DNA of 43,095 bases. Source: a virus. The notes beneath the pieces were generated by a model. The model worked only from the letters and a program-made list of their open reading frames with translations, was not told where the DNA came from and did not search any database. The stretch is taken from positions 1 through 43,095 of IMG/VR virus record IMGVR_UViG_3300024518_005059; one strand, given 5' to 3'. A program made the position numbers and the translations under genes. This document shows, in pieces, positions 1-7,219 of the stretch. Every line of letters begins with the position of its first letter. Position 1 is the stretch's first letter.

Positions 1-526
1 AAAATTAATTCAGGTCTCATCTGGATTTTTACGCAACACAAAAGCGGGCCTCTCAGTCTATACGGGCACCGAAAAACTCATAGCCGCAGTAGGATTTGTG
101 GAAGCCCAACAGGGCTCTCCTGTCCTGATCGGGTGCAACTACACGCCGGAAATAATCAGACTAAAAGATGCTCTGAAAGGCTACACGGTAGAAACTATAG
201 CAGGCGGGATGGCCGCTAAAAAAACAAAGGAAATAATAGAAAAATGGAATCAGAAAAAAATAGACGTACTCATCTGTCAGTGCGCCGCAGTCGCGTACGG
301 CCTAAACATGCAGTACGGAGGGCACACGCTCCTATGGTTCAGCCCCACTCTGGACCCAGAGCTGTATGTTCAATTTAACGGACGACTAGATCGCCCAGGA
401 CAAACAGAGCAGGTGGAGATACACCATCTAGTAATGAGAAAAAGCAACGATAAGATGTGGTACGAGCGTCTCACCACGAAAACATCCATTCAGGATGCCC
501 TTTTATCCTACCTTTCAGGAGAATAA
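1..526 (+). CDS. SNF2-family helicase, C-terminal part (continues from 42299..43095)
   Basis: The reading frame is open from base 2, so this is a partial gene. It carries the second RecA-like lobe of an SF2/SNF2 ATPase: a segment reading GLNMQYGGHTLLWF (motif V region), then QFNGRLDRPGQ, the classic motif VI with the arginine finger. The N-terminal lobe with Walker A and DEXX box is at the other end of the window, and joining the ends gives a protein of about 438-440 residues, normal for small phage SNF2 helicases. These proteins usually sit in phage replication modules beside VRR-NUC nucleases, as here, and are thought to remodel DNA or protein-DNA complexes. The stop lies 3 bases before the CsrA-like gene, so the two are probably co-transcribed. 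Confidence 0.93.
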   Translation, partial: KLIQVSSGFLRNTKAGLSVYTGTEKLIAAVGFVEAQQGSPVLIGCNYTPEIIRLKDALKGYTVETIAGGMAAKKTKEIIEKWNQKKIDVLICQCAAVAYGLNMQYGGHTLLWFSPTLDPELYVQFNGRLDRPGQTEQVEIHHLVMRKSNDKMWYERLTTKTSIQDALLSYLSGE

Positions 527-529
527 AAA

Positions 530-946
530 ATGGAATACCGGAAACATTACAGCCTTTTGCTGCTCGGACGAAATCCTGGGCAGTCAATATATGTAGGGGA
601 ACATTTGAAAATCTCATACGAGAGCATAAACACGGAGACGAACGTCATCCATTTGCAGGCCTTGTACAAAAATTTAAAAGAGGCCCCGCTATCTGGCGGC
701 CACATGTACATCCGTGACCATTCGAAGTTTGAGCTTTTTCACATTCACCTTGACCTGGAAAATGATATAGAAATTTTGAAAAATGTCAGAATGTTTTACC
801 ACTCGCGCAGCCCCGGAGGGCGACAAGTAATACTAGGATTTGATGCTCCGTCCTCTGTAGGGATATGGCGGGACAACGTGAAAAATAGAACGCCAAAATG
901 GGAACGAGATATGCACGAGGTCGCACCATCCTCTTATGTATTTTAA
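530..946 (+). CDS. CsrA-like RNA-binding protein with a large internal insertion
   Basis: A 138-residue protein. Residues 9-34 match the first half of CsrA (LLLLGRNPGQSIYVG against the LILTRRxGExxxIG pattern), and residues 98-121 match the second half (RQVILGFDAPSSVGIWRDNV against NQVRIGVNAPxxVxVHREEI). The RNA-contacting positions known in CsrA appear kept: Leu12 and Arg14 correspond to L4 and R6, and Arg114 corresponds to R44. Between the halves, where CsrA has a short beta2-beta3 turn, lie about 63 extra residues (35-97) of unknown fold. Ordinary CsrA is about 61 residues. Pseudomonas RsmN also has an insertion at this place, but a much smaller one. It follows the helicase by 3 bases and precedes a promoter. 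A role in post-transcriptional control of host or phage mRNAs is inferred from the family. Confidence 0.72.
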   Translation: MEYRKHYSLLLLGRNPGQSIYVGEHLKISYESINTETNVIHLQALYKNLKEAPLSGGHMYIRDHSKFELFHIHLDLENDIEILKNVRMFYHSRSPGGRQVILGFDAPSSVGIWRDNVKNRTPKWERDMHEVAPSSYVF

Positions 947-949
947 GTG

Positions 950-978
950 TTGCGCTAACTCAGTCACAGTGCTATAAT
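950..978 (+). promoter_or_regulatory. Sigma70-type promoter for the accessory operon
   Basis: TTGCGC at 950-955, a 17-base spacer and a perfect TATAAT at 973-978. The spacer contains AACTCAGTCAC, an element repeated in other promoters of this window. It lies just after the CsrA-like gene and upstream of the gene starting at 1034. Confidence 0.75.
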
Positions 979-1033
979 GTTTTTAGTAGCGTTCATTTTG
1001 GCGCGGTTTTTAACGAATCAAACGGAGGATGTA

Positions 1034-1417
1034 ATGGCAGTTAGACCTGAAATGACAGATGCTGAGATGGAAAAGGAAAAAAACTATAGTTTGTTCTATT
1101 TGCTCGTGGACGGCTATATTAGGGATGGCAGTGAAGACTCTCTTGACTGTATTGGTTATTTTTTGGGGGACAATAACATCTCGTACGGAGATAATGAGCT
1201 GATAGACTCATGCGTCCATAGGGCAATCCTAGATGGAGACTCGGCTTTGATTGAGGTTTTCGTCGTCAAGGGGCTTAATCTTTTCAACATTCCTTTTCGG
1301 GTTTTCGCCGAAGCGTTCAACAGAGAAAAGCACGAAATGTGCGAGAAGCTGTGGCATCTATTTCTTCCGGAATTAGAATTCAAAATAATGAAAAAAGAGC
1401 CCCTATCGAATGACTAG
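1034..1417 (+). CDS. Ankyrin-like protein, paralogue of the 2192 gene without the alpha-CTD-like tail
   Basis: A 127-residue protein. An upstream ATG at 977 overlaps the TATAAT box. The ATG at 1034 follows a GGAGG ribosome site and matches the start of the paralogue at 2192 almost base for base, so 1034 is chosen. The middle holds degenerate ankyrin-like helix pairs (AILDGDSALIEVFVVKGLNL, then IPFRVFAEAF). Similarity to the 2192 protein continues to ELEFK-MKK and then stops; the alpha-CTD-like domain of that paralogue is absent. It is the first gene after the 950-978 promoter. It may be a protein-protein adaptor, and no function is proven. Confidence 0.75.
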   Translation: MAVRPEMTDAEMEKEKNYSLFYLLVDGYIRDGSEDSLDCIGYFLGDNNISYGDNELIDSCVHRAILDGDSALIEVFVVKGLNLFNIPFRVFAEAFNREKHEMCEKLWHLFLPELEFKIMKKEPLSND

Positions 1418-1664
1418 AGATGAATTTTTAGAAATGAGGGATGCTTATATTAAGAATCTTAAGCGTCTTACTGAGCCTAGAGAGCAGGCGTTCGAACGGT
1501 TCAGAAGAAACATACGCCGTGCGCGCCTTAGAGTTCATGGAGCCCATAAATCCTCTGCCAAAAAATCTGAAATAAAAGTCGTGTGGATAGAGGAGCATGA
1601 CAGCACTACTGATGATCTTATTCCAGCTCCCCACGGGGACGAGCTAGAACCAAAAGGAGAATGA
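1410..1664 (+). CDS. Small basic hypothetical protein
   Basis: An 84-residue protein overlapping the end of the previous gene by 8 bases, which suggests translational coupling; its own ribosome site is weak. The first 50 residues are rich in Arg and Lys (FERFRRNIRRARLRVHGAHK) and the last 25 are acidic. The basic part could contact nucleic acid. I do not recognise a family. It sits between two ankyrin-like genes in one operon. Confidence 0.6.
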   Translation: MTRDEFLEMRDAYIKNLKRLTEPREQAFERFRRNIRRARLRVHGAHKSSAKKSEIKVVWIEEHDSTTDDLIPAPHGDELEPKGE

Positions 1665-1665
1665 A

Positions 1666-2202
1666 ATGGCACTTCACGATGATGTAATGGCCGAATTCAG
1701 AAGGGCTGAGATCTGTTATGTTTTATCGGAGATGGTTGAAATGTACCTTAAGGGTCGACAAGAAAACCTGCTCAGACTTATTTATCGCTATCTAGACCTG
1801 CACCCTTATGTGTACGGAAGCAATAGCTGGCTAGACGAGACCATTGAGAGTGCCGCAACGGATGGCGACCCCCTTTTAATGGAGGCTTTTATTTTAGGAG
1901 GATTTGATCTTTTTAGTATTCCTTTCAAATTTTTCAAAAAACCAACCAAAAAGAACTTCCTTCTTGAGGACCTACTTAGCCGACTGCCAGGCTCCTCCAA
2001 AGGAATGAAAGATCGAATTGCAAACTGCCTTAAAAGTGAAAATATTCTCACGCTTGAAGATTTAATTAGCAAAGAAGAATGTGATCTTCGAAGGATTCCG
2101 AAATTCGGAAAACATTCCATGAGGGAGTTAAAGCGTGGCCTTCTCATTCATGGCTTTCCTCTGAAGAACCATAAATCAAACGGAGGATGCAATGGCAGAT
2201 AG
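1666..2202 (+). CDS. Ankyrin-like N-terminus fused to an RNA polymerase alpha-CTD-like domain
   Basis: A 178-residue protein with a good AAGGAG ribosome site. Residues about 17-100 resemble the ankyrin-like region of its neighbours (AATDGDPLLMEAFILGGFDL, IPFKFF). Residues about 114-166 closely follow the RpoA C-terminal domain: DRIANCLKSENI, then DLISK, then IPKFGKHSMREL. E. coli alpha-CTD has RSANCLK and TPNLGKKSLTEI at these places. The positions that in E. coli bind UP-element DNA appear kept: Arg117 (R265), Asn120 (N268), Gly148 (G296), Ser151 (S299) and Glu154 (E302). I infer a transcription modulator that can touch promoter DNA or activators in place of the host alpha-CTD. A generic helix-hairpin-helix domain is the alternative reading. 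Confidence 0.72.
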   Translation: MALHDDVMAEFRRAEICYVLSEMVEMYLKGRQENLLRLIYRYLDLHPYVYGSNSWLDETIESAATDGDPLLMEAFILGGFDLFSIPFKFFKKPTKKNFLLEDLLSRLPGSSKGMKDRIANCLKSENILTLEDLISKEECDLRRIPKFGKHSMRELKRGLLIHGFPLKNHKSNGGCNGR

Positions 2203-2761
2203 GACTGAAATGACAGAAGCTGAAATGATAAAGGAAAAAAACTATAGTCTTTTCTACTCGTTGGTGTTTGCCTATATTAGGGGTGGCACCGAGTCTCTTG
2301 ATAGTATTGGCTATTTTCTAGAGGAAAACAACATCTCGTACGGCTATGATGGGCTGGTAGACGGATGCATCAGTGCCGTAATCCAAGGTGGGGAGGCAGC
2401 TTTGATGGATGTTTTTGTGGCTAAGGGGCTCGATCTTTTTGATCTGCCTTTTCGGGTTTTCGCAGAAGCGTTCCGGAGTGAAAAATACGAAATATGCGAG
2501 AAGCTGTGGCATCTATTTCTTCCTGAATTAGAATTTAAAAGAATGAAAAAAAGTAGAGCCAAATACAGACATTCTGTCTGCAATATAGGCCTGAAGCCTA
2601 AAGTTTCAAATCGATTGCGCCGAGAAAATATACACACTGTCGGGGATTTAGTTCGCTGCACCAAGGATGATTTATTGCAAATTGAAAATTTTGGAAATAT
2701 TACTGTCGACGAGATCGAAGTCGCCCTATCTATCTGTGGCTTATGCTTGCTTGCCTATTAA
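2192..2761 (+). CDS. Second ankyrin-like / alpha-CTD-like fusion protein
   Basis: A 189-residue protein starting 11 bases inside the previous gene, after a GGAGG site. Residues 1-118 are close to the 1034 protein, including a near-identical leader. Residues about 131-187 repeat the alpha-CTD pattern (SNRLRRENIHTVGDLV, then IENFGNITVDEI). The residues matching N268 (Asn140), G296 (Gly168) and E302 (Glu174) are present. R265 is replaced by Lys and K298/S299 by Ile/Thr, so DNA contact is probably weaker than in the 1666 protein. The two fusions may have divided tasks, one binding DNA and one binding protein; that is inference. The 1034 copy looks like a version that lost this domain. Confidence 0.7.
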   Translation: MADRTEMTEAEMIKEKNYSLFYSLVFAYIRGGTESLDSIGYFLEENNISYGYDGLVDGCISAVIQGGEAALMDVFVAKGLDLFDLPFRVFAEAFRSEKYEICEKLWHLFLPELEFKRMKKSRAKYRHSVCNIGLKPKVSNRLRRENIHTVGDLVRCTKDDLLQIENFGNITVDEIEVALSICGLCLLAY

Positions 2762-2796
2762 AACCACAACTAAACACCAACTAAACGGAGCACATT

Positions 2797-3216
2797 ATGT
2801 CAGACGATTCAAAAGACACATTAACATCTATGATCGAGAGCGCAAATCTCAAACTGATAAAGAAATTTTTCACGGAAGATACGCCCTCCCAGGATTACAT
2901 GCGCAAAGCAGTCGAGACTTATCTAATCAAAAAAACTCCAAAAAACCCATCGGAGGACAGATTTAAAATAGTCGAGTATATTTTTGAAAAATCCGACAAA
3001 ATAAGCATGGAGTTCTTCGAGATGTCGCTTTTTTTCGGAGATGCTCCTCTTCTGAAAATGTTCATCGAGGCAGGCGCGGAAACAGAAAATATACGTTTGG
3101 GCGTCTTTGCCATGTCTATGTCCATGGGGCACACAGAGGCGTGCCAACTTGCGTTTGCCAGCTCAAGTCAGAGAGCGTCGCTCGTTGCCAAAGGTACAAG
3201 CGGGGTGCTTCACTGA
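2797..3216 (+). CDS. Ankyrin-like protein
   Basis: A 139-residue protein with a leader (AAACGGAG) like those of the neighbouring genes. Residues about 75-125 show ankyrin-like units: MSLFFGDAPLLKMFIEAGAE, then VFAMSMSMGHTEACQLA. The N-terminal half is helical and charged and not recognised. It belongs to the operon of ankyrin proteins; the next gene starts on its last base (TGATG). Probably a protein-binding module; target unknown. Confidence 0.7.
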   Translation: MSDDSKDTLTSMIESANLKLIKKFFTEDTPSQDYMRKAVETYLIKKTPKNPSEDRFKIVEYIFEKSDKISMEFFEMSLFFGDAPLLKMFIEAGAETENIRLGVFAMSMSMGHTEACQLAFASSSQRASLVAKGTSGVLH

Positions 3217-3545
3217 TGAGAAAAAATGAATGGCCGATCGACGAGAACTCATGGTGTCTGGAGGACATCACCAACCTTGAAGAGCAGGACCTAGATGAAG
3301 TCATATGGTTTGTGAAAAAAATAGCCGCTATTATCTTTTTCCTTCAGCAAATACCCCAGTTCCATGATCTTGGCGTTGAATTATCCGACGAATTATACCC
3401 TGGCAGAGATAAAGCGGATGTGCTGGATAGCGTGAGATCCGCGCAGCGCACAATGGAGGGCCTAGAGCTGGTAGCGCTGATGGCCAATTCTTACCTATAC
3501 AGACACAAAGAGAGTTTGAAAAAAACTACAAAAAAAGGGAGGTGA
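3216..3545 (+). CDS. Hypothetical protein
   Basis: A 109-residue protein. An upstream in-frame start at 3141 would lie deep inside the previous gene, so the ATG at 3216, which shares a base with the previous stop, is preferred. A hydrophobic stretch (FVKKIAAIIFFLQQI, residues about 31-45) is short for a membrane segment and may be a buried helix. The tail is basic (KKTTKKGR). Family not recognised. Confidence 0.6.
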   Translation: MRKNEWPIDENSWCLEDITNLEEQDLDEVIWFVKKIAAIIFFLQQIPQFHDLGVELSDELYPGRDKADVLDSVRSAQRTMEGLELVALMANSYLYRHKESLKKTTKKGR

Positions 3546-3548
3546 AAA

Positions 3549-4193
3549 ATGGCAAGTGCTGCATTGATGGGTGTAAAAAAACACGCCGAATGGGAAAATG
3601 AGCTTCGACAAAAAATAAAAGAAGCCGACATAAATCATATCCGTTCAATGCTGAGAGATATTCGGGGAAGGGATCGATCAAAATATCTCCTGTGGTCCAT
3701 ACAGGCATATTTGAAAGAGGCCCCATGCAATTATGGGGCACTGGGAAAGAGTCCGGTATGCCCTCATGGTCCGAACTCTTCATATTACCCTTCTTGCCAA
3801 GGCCTGTGCAGAGGTCTTGTGGTGAAAGAAATGGCAAAAAGATCAAGGGGAAAAAAAAATATTAAAAAATGCGCGGAGCTGGCCGTTTTGGCCGGGCAGA
3901 TAGGGATTTTGGATCTCCTTGTTGAGTTAGGATATTCGTTGGGCGACATGCCTTTTAAAACATTCTTGGCCGCCTGTGAGCTGGACAGGGTAAATAGAAC
4001 ATCTTCCATTTCTGACCTTCTAAAGAAAAAAGGAAAAAAGACAGTGTGTGTCTGCCTCTCCGGAGGGTACGATTTTGAGGATGAAGATGGGAAAGAGATA
4101 TCAGTGTACGAGGGAGAGGGTACTTATACCGTGTATTTCCGCCGGTCAGACCCGGACCCAATTAACACAAAGGTAGAAAAAAATGCAAACTAA
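3549..4193 (+). CDS. Ankyrin-like protein with a cysteine-rich insert
   Basis: A 214-residue protein following a GGGAGG site. Residues about 15-58 are helical and ankyrin-like. Residues about 59-88 form a Cys/Pro/Tyr-rich loop with four cysteines (in CNYGALG, VCPHG and SCQGLC), which might bind metal. Residues about 105-150 form another ankyrin-like unit (AELAVLAGQIGILDLLVELG). The C-terminus is acidic, then ends YTVYFRRSDPD. The Cys-rich loop coincides with a 7-base inverted repeat in the DNA (3720-3739). Function unknown. Confidence 0.68.
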   Translation: MASAALMGVKKHAEWENELRQKIKEADINHIRSMLRDIRGRDRSKYLLWSIQAYLKEAPCNYGALGKSPVCPHGPNSSYYPSCQGLCRGLVVKEMAKRSRGKKNIKKCAELAVLAGQIGILDLLVELGYSLGDMPFKTFLAACELDRVNRTSSISDLLKKKGKKTVCVCLSGGYDFEDEDGKEISVYEGEGTYTVYFRRSDPDPINTKVEKNAN

Positions 4194-4965
4194 ACAACAA
4201 GACCTAGACTTCGCCTTAGGAGATGCCATATTAGATGGGGATGTGAGCGCAGCGCGGAAAGCACTAGAAAACGGCGCGAACATAAACTCACTATGTTGCG
4301 TGTCTGGCAGCCAGGCATGTGAGCTCACCCCGCTGTACTGGGCCGTTTCGTTCCAGCTGTATGAATGCGCTGAGATGCTGTGCCAGTATTGCCCAGATGC
4401 AAACTTAGGAGAGGATCTCCCTATAGTCTGCGCGTGTCAAGCCGGTGATATACGAATGCTTAAGATCCTGCTGTTGAGCGGCATAACAATAGATGTCGAA
4501 GCAGACAATAATCTGGCCCTCTACGAGGCCCTCCGTAGCGGGTGCCTGGATATCGTCAGGCTGCTGGTGAGTCATGGAGCAGACATGCGGGAGCAGGAGC
4601 GTCCAATTTTAGGAGCTGCGGTAGAGTGCCTGGTTGACTCGGAGTTGGAGGATCTAGGACACGCCGCACTGATGTACGCTATAGAATCTGGATCGAGGGC
4701 GGACATACGGAGCAGTTCCGCGTTGAGGTCCGCGACAGGCCATCGCTGCTATGACGATTTGATATTTTTAATGATTCTCCTGGGGGGGGACCCACTTAGC
4801 CTTAAGTGCCGTGCCCTCTTTGATGTGGCGGAAGCTGGGAATGGATACATGACGCAAGCCATGCTGGCATATGTGGGCACCAAAATAAGCAACAAAAACA
4901 AGGGCCTAGTGTTAAAAGCGCTGGGAGACGCGAAAAGACGAAAAGCGCAGGAGAGGAAAAAATAA
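4183..4965 (+). CDS. Ankyrin-repeat protein
   Basis: A 260-residue protein overlapping the previous gene by 11 bases. It begins with a tag (QQDLDFALGDAI) shared by several proteins here. Clear ankyrin repeats follow: residues about 12-35 (DGDVSAARKALENGANIN), 49-72 (TPLYWAVSFQLYECAEML), 80-100 (PIVCACQAGDIRMLKILL), 112-135 (ALYEALRSGCLDIVRLLVSH), then more degenerate ones. The last 25 residues are basic. There is no signal peptide or membrane segment. Ankyrin arrays bind proteins; in intracellular bacteria and their phages they often act on host factors. It is a close paralogue of the next gene. Confidence 0.85.
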   Translation: MQTKQQDLDFALGDAILDGDVSAARKALENGANINSLCCVSGSQACELTPLYWAVSFQLYECAEMLCQYCPDANLGEDLPIVCACQAGDIRMLKILLLSGITIDVEADNNLALYEALRSGCLDIVRLLVSHGADMREQERPILGAAVECLVDSELEDLGHAALMYAIESGSRADIRSSSALRSATGHRCYDDLIFLMILLGGDPLSLKCRALFDVAEAGNGYMTQAMLAYVGTKISNKNKGLVLKALGDAKRRKAQERKK

Positions 4966-5780
4966 TGAACAAACAACAAGACCTAGACTACGCCCTAGGA
5001 GATGCGATTAGGGAGGGAAAAATAGGAAAAGTGACAGGAGCTATAAAAAATGGAGCCGGTATAAATTCCGTTTTTTGCTCCTCCTTGGGAAGCTGTTATG
5101 AGAGGACGCCGCTATACTGGGCTGTGTATGAGGAAGAGCATGAGATAGCCCAGATGCTATGCGACTATGGTGCCGACGCTACCATAGGGGAAGATCTCCC
5201 TCTCGTCTGTGCTGCCAAAAATGGAGATATTCGAATGATTAATATTCTCCTTAATAGCGACATAAAAATAGATGTGACGGCAGACAATAATGAGGCTCTG
5301 TATGAGGCTCTAGACAACGGCTATATGGATGTCGCGCAACTACTGGTAAAGCATGGGGCCGATATGTGCGATCAGTCTAGCTCTATGTTAGACGCAGCTA
5401 TCTGCTGGTCATCTGAGACCGAATCCGACGAGTTAGTACTCTACGCAATAGAGGCTGGTGCACGAGCAGACGTTCAAAAAAGCGTGGCACTACGATCTGC
5501 GGTAAAAAATAACATGACAAATAGCATGATTCTTTTGCTAATTATTTTCGGCGGAGATCCGCTGGGCAATGATTCGGAAGCTCTCTTTACGGCAGCTTCC
5601 GCTGGCCGCGAAAGCATAACCCGAGCCATGCTAGAGCATGTAAAAGACCGTATAAGCGGAAAACACAAAGATTTAGTTTTGAAAACTCTAGGAGACACAA
5701 AGAGACGTAATGACCGACAGCAAACAATCAAAGAGCAAAATACCACAATGGAAGGCTTTAAGTCCGAGACGCTGCATTAA
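4965..5780 (+). CDS. Ankyrin-repeat protein, paralogue of the previous gene
   Basis: A 271-residue protein whose ATG shares one base with the preceding TAA. It has the same plan as its neighbour: tag QQDLDYALGDAI, then repeats such as NGAGIN, TPLYWAVYEEEHEIAQML, PLVCAAKNGDIRMINILL and ALYEALDNGYMDVAQLLVKH, and a basic C-terminal tail. Gene duplication is plain from the collinear residues. The two copies diverge most in the third quarter, where binding specificity could differ. Co-translated with the 4183 gene. Confidence 0.85.
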   Translation: MNKQQDLDYALGDAIREGKIGKVTGAIKNGAGINSVFCSSLGSCYERTPLYWAVYEEEHEIAQMLCDYGADATIGEDLPLVCAAKNGDIRMINILLNSDIKIDVTADNNEALYEALDNGYMDVAQLLVKHGADMCDQSSSMLDAAICWSSETESDELVLYAIEAGARADVQKSVALRSAVKNNMTNSMILLLIIFGGDPLGNDSEALFTAASAGRESITRAMLEHVKDRISGKHKDLVLKTLGDTKRRNDRQQTIKEQNTTMEGFKSETLH

Positions 5781-5805
5781 AATTCAAAATTCAGGAGAAT
5801 GAAAA

Positions 5806-5880
5806 ATGAAAACTAAACAACAAGAACTAGACTACGCCCTAAGGGTCTCACTGATAGGGGGCCGACATGGACAGGGATAG
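5806..5880 (+). pseudogene. Truncated ankyrin-gene remnant, 24 codons
   Basis: After a good AGGAG site an ATG opens a frame that begins with the family tag (KQQELDYAL) and ends in a TAG after 24 codons. It matches the first codons of the 4183 and 4965 genes. Its end overlaps the start of the next gene by 14 bases. It is either the 5' stump of a deleted ankyrin gene or a leader peptide that feeds ribosomes into the 5867 gene. Confidence 0.6.
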
Positions 5881-6295
5881 CAGGATGAACTGCCAGGAGC
5901 TCATCAATCATAGGCTAGGACACTACATAGCTATAGGCGATGTCGCCCACTGTCGGAGACTGATCGAAGAGTACGGAGCAGATGTGAATACGCCGAACTG
6001 CGTCAGATATGTTGACAGGTCGTTTCGGCCTCTAGAGCTGGCCATAGAGGAGGGAGACCTACGCATAGTTGACCTATTGCTCTTATTGGGAGCTGACCCT
6101 GAGCTAGGGTGCCCGTGTCCACTAGACAGAGCTAAATCTGTCCTAGAAGAGAGCCCGCCCCAATCTGAGCAGAAGAGTATATACGACTCGATAGAGAGAG
6201 CGGCAAGAGAGAGGGCCCCAGATCCTCCACTGACAAACGAAGAACGCAACGCTATTTTGTCACTGCTGAAGACGCCGCCCCCCTATACTGTCTAA
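5867..6295 (+). CDS. Short ankyrin-repeat protein
   Basis: A 142-residue protein. The ATG at 5867 follows AGGGGG, but comparison with the paralogues suggests that the ATG at 5885 (MNCQELINHRLG, matching the family tag) may be the true start. Two ankyrin repeats are visible: GDVAHCRRLIEEYGADVNT and PLELAIEEGDLRIVDLLLLL. The C-terminus (PPLTNEERNAILSLLK) reappears in the next small gene, so that tail is a separate module. Confidence 0.75.
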   Translation: MDRDSRMNCQELINHRLGHYIAIGDVAHCRRLIEEYGADVNTPNCVRYVDRSFRPLELAIEEGDLRIVDLLLLLGADPELGCPCPLDRAKSVLEESPPQSEQKSIYDSIERAARERAPDPPLTNEERNAILSLLKTPPPYTV

Positions 6296-6352
6296 ATTTA
6301 ACACTTTTAGGTTCCAAAAAATGCGGGGCCTTACACTTTTAGGAGCGTAAAA

Positions 6353-6538
6353 ATGAACGAAAGAAATATTGGGTCTCAGCAGTATGACCTGAATGAAAAA
6401 AAGAGGAGAAAAGAACCCCCTCCCCTCACAATGAAAGAGTGTGACTATATATTGTCATGCTTAAAAGGGCATTTCTCATCGGCAGGGAGGGGGAAAATGA
6501 CTGATTCAAAAGATAAAATCCCGACTAAACACTCTTAG
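6353..6538 (+). CDS. Small protein resembling the tail of the 5867 protein
   Basis: A 61-residue protein with a TTAGGAG ribosome site. The segment PPPLTMKECDYILSCLKGHF resembles PPLTNEERNAILSLLKT at the end of the preceding protein, so it may be a duplicated C-terminal module or the remains of a larger gene. The rest is lysine-rich. Function unknown. Confidence 0.55.
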   Translation: MNERNIGSQQYDLNEKKRRKEPPPLTMKECDYILSCLKGHFSSAGRGKMTDSKDKIPTKHS

Positions 6539-6547
6539 GAGACTAAA

Positions 6548-6784
6548 ATGAGCGAAAACTACACCTTGAAACAGGTAGAGGCTGCGATAGAGGTTCTGGA
6601 GGCAAAAAAGATCGCGGGAGATATTATGTACAGAAAGTCACGCGCGTATTACGAGCCCCCTCCGAATTTTGACGGCTACCTGAAATCAAAACAAGAAATC
6701 TCGCTATCTATACATATGGAGAACGGGGTCATCTCAGAAGCTCTGGACGAATTGAGAGCAAAAAAAGAAGAGCTATCAAAGTAG
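6548..6784 (+). CDS. Small helical hypothetical protein
   Basis: A 78-residue protein 9 bases after the previous gene, with a TTAGGAG ribosome site. Helical charged segments at both ends (VEAAIEVLEAKK and ISEALDELRAKKEEL) flank an aromatic/proline loop (YYEPPPNFDGY). It may form a coiled-coil dimer. Family not recognised. Confidence 0.6.
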   Translation: MSENYTLKQVEAAIEVLEAKKIAGDIMYRKSRAYYEPPPNFDGYLKSKQEISLSIHMENGVISEALDELRAKKEELSK

Positions 6785-6831
6785 ACAGAGAGCGAGTAAT
6801 TTTTTCAATAAAATTAAAAAGGAGAATTAAA

Positions 6832-7149
6832 ATGCTATTTAGCAATAGCTTTAGCTGGCTGAACACAATCACGATGAACAATATATCGCCCAGTCAGTAT
6901 GAGCACTGCGGATCTTGCGACACATTGTCATCTGAAGGGCACGATGAAAACGACCAATATTGCAGGTACTACACAGGGCGTAAAACCACATCCGAGGAGG
7001 TAAATCTCGCTGAGCTCGGGGAGTATCTATTAGCTGAGGTGACTGAAGAGATATCGGATTTGAAAAAAGAATTATCCGACCTAAAAAAAGAATTGTCCGA
7101 TCTTAAGCGGAGTAAACAAAAAACCCTTGACGAGACTGGGTCACTATAG
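6832..7149 (+). CDS. Small protein with a heptad-repeat coiled coil
   Basis: A 105-residue protein after an AAAGGAG site. An N-terminal region with three cysteines (CGSC, QYC) is followed by a coiled coil of near-identical heptads (SDLKKEL repeated, residues about 78-95). The final codons lie inside a 64-base DNA repeat that also holds a promoter, so the C-terminus (TLDETGSL) is promoter sequence read as protein. That suggests the original 3' end was replaced. Function unknown. Confidence 0.65.
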   Translation: MLFSNSFSWLNTITMNNISPSQYEHCGSCDTLSSEGHDENDQYCRYYTGRKTTSEEVNLAELGEYLLAEVTEEISDLKKELSDLKKELSDLKRSKQKTLDETGSL

Positions 7150-7176
7150 TATAATGATTTTAAGTCGGTCACGCAG
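7113..7176 (+). repeat. Promoter-bearing direct repeat, copy 1
   Basis: About 64 bases nearly identical to 7609-7671. The repeat runs from TAAACAAAAA through a complete sigma70 promoter to AGTCGGTCAC. Here it overlaps the end of the 6832 gene. Confidence 0.85.
7127..7155 (+). promoter_or_regulatory. Sigma70-type promoter for the 7220 gene
   Basis: TTGACG at 7127-7132, a 17-base spacer and TATAAT at 7150-7155. The spacer contains GACTGGGTCAC, a variant of the element shared by the early promoters. Confidence 0.85.
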
Positions 7177-7219
7177 TAGGTGACATTTTAAAATAACCAT
7201 AATAAAAAAGGACAATAAA

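Noticed and set aside
977-1033. Upstream ATG extension of the 1034 gene
   Set aside because: The ATG lies on the TATAAT box of a strong promoter, and the paralogue at 2192 begins at the position equal to 1034.
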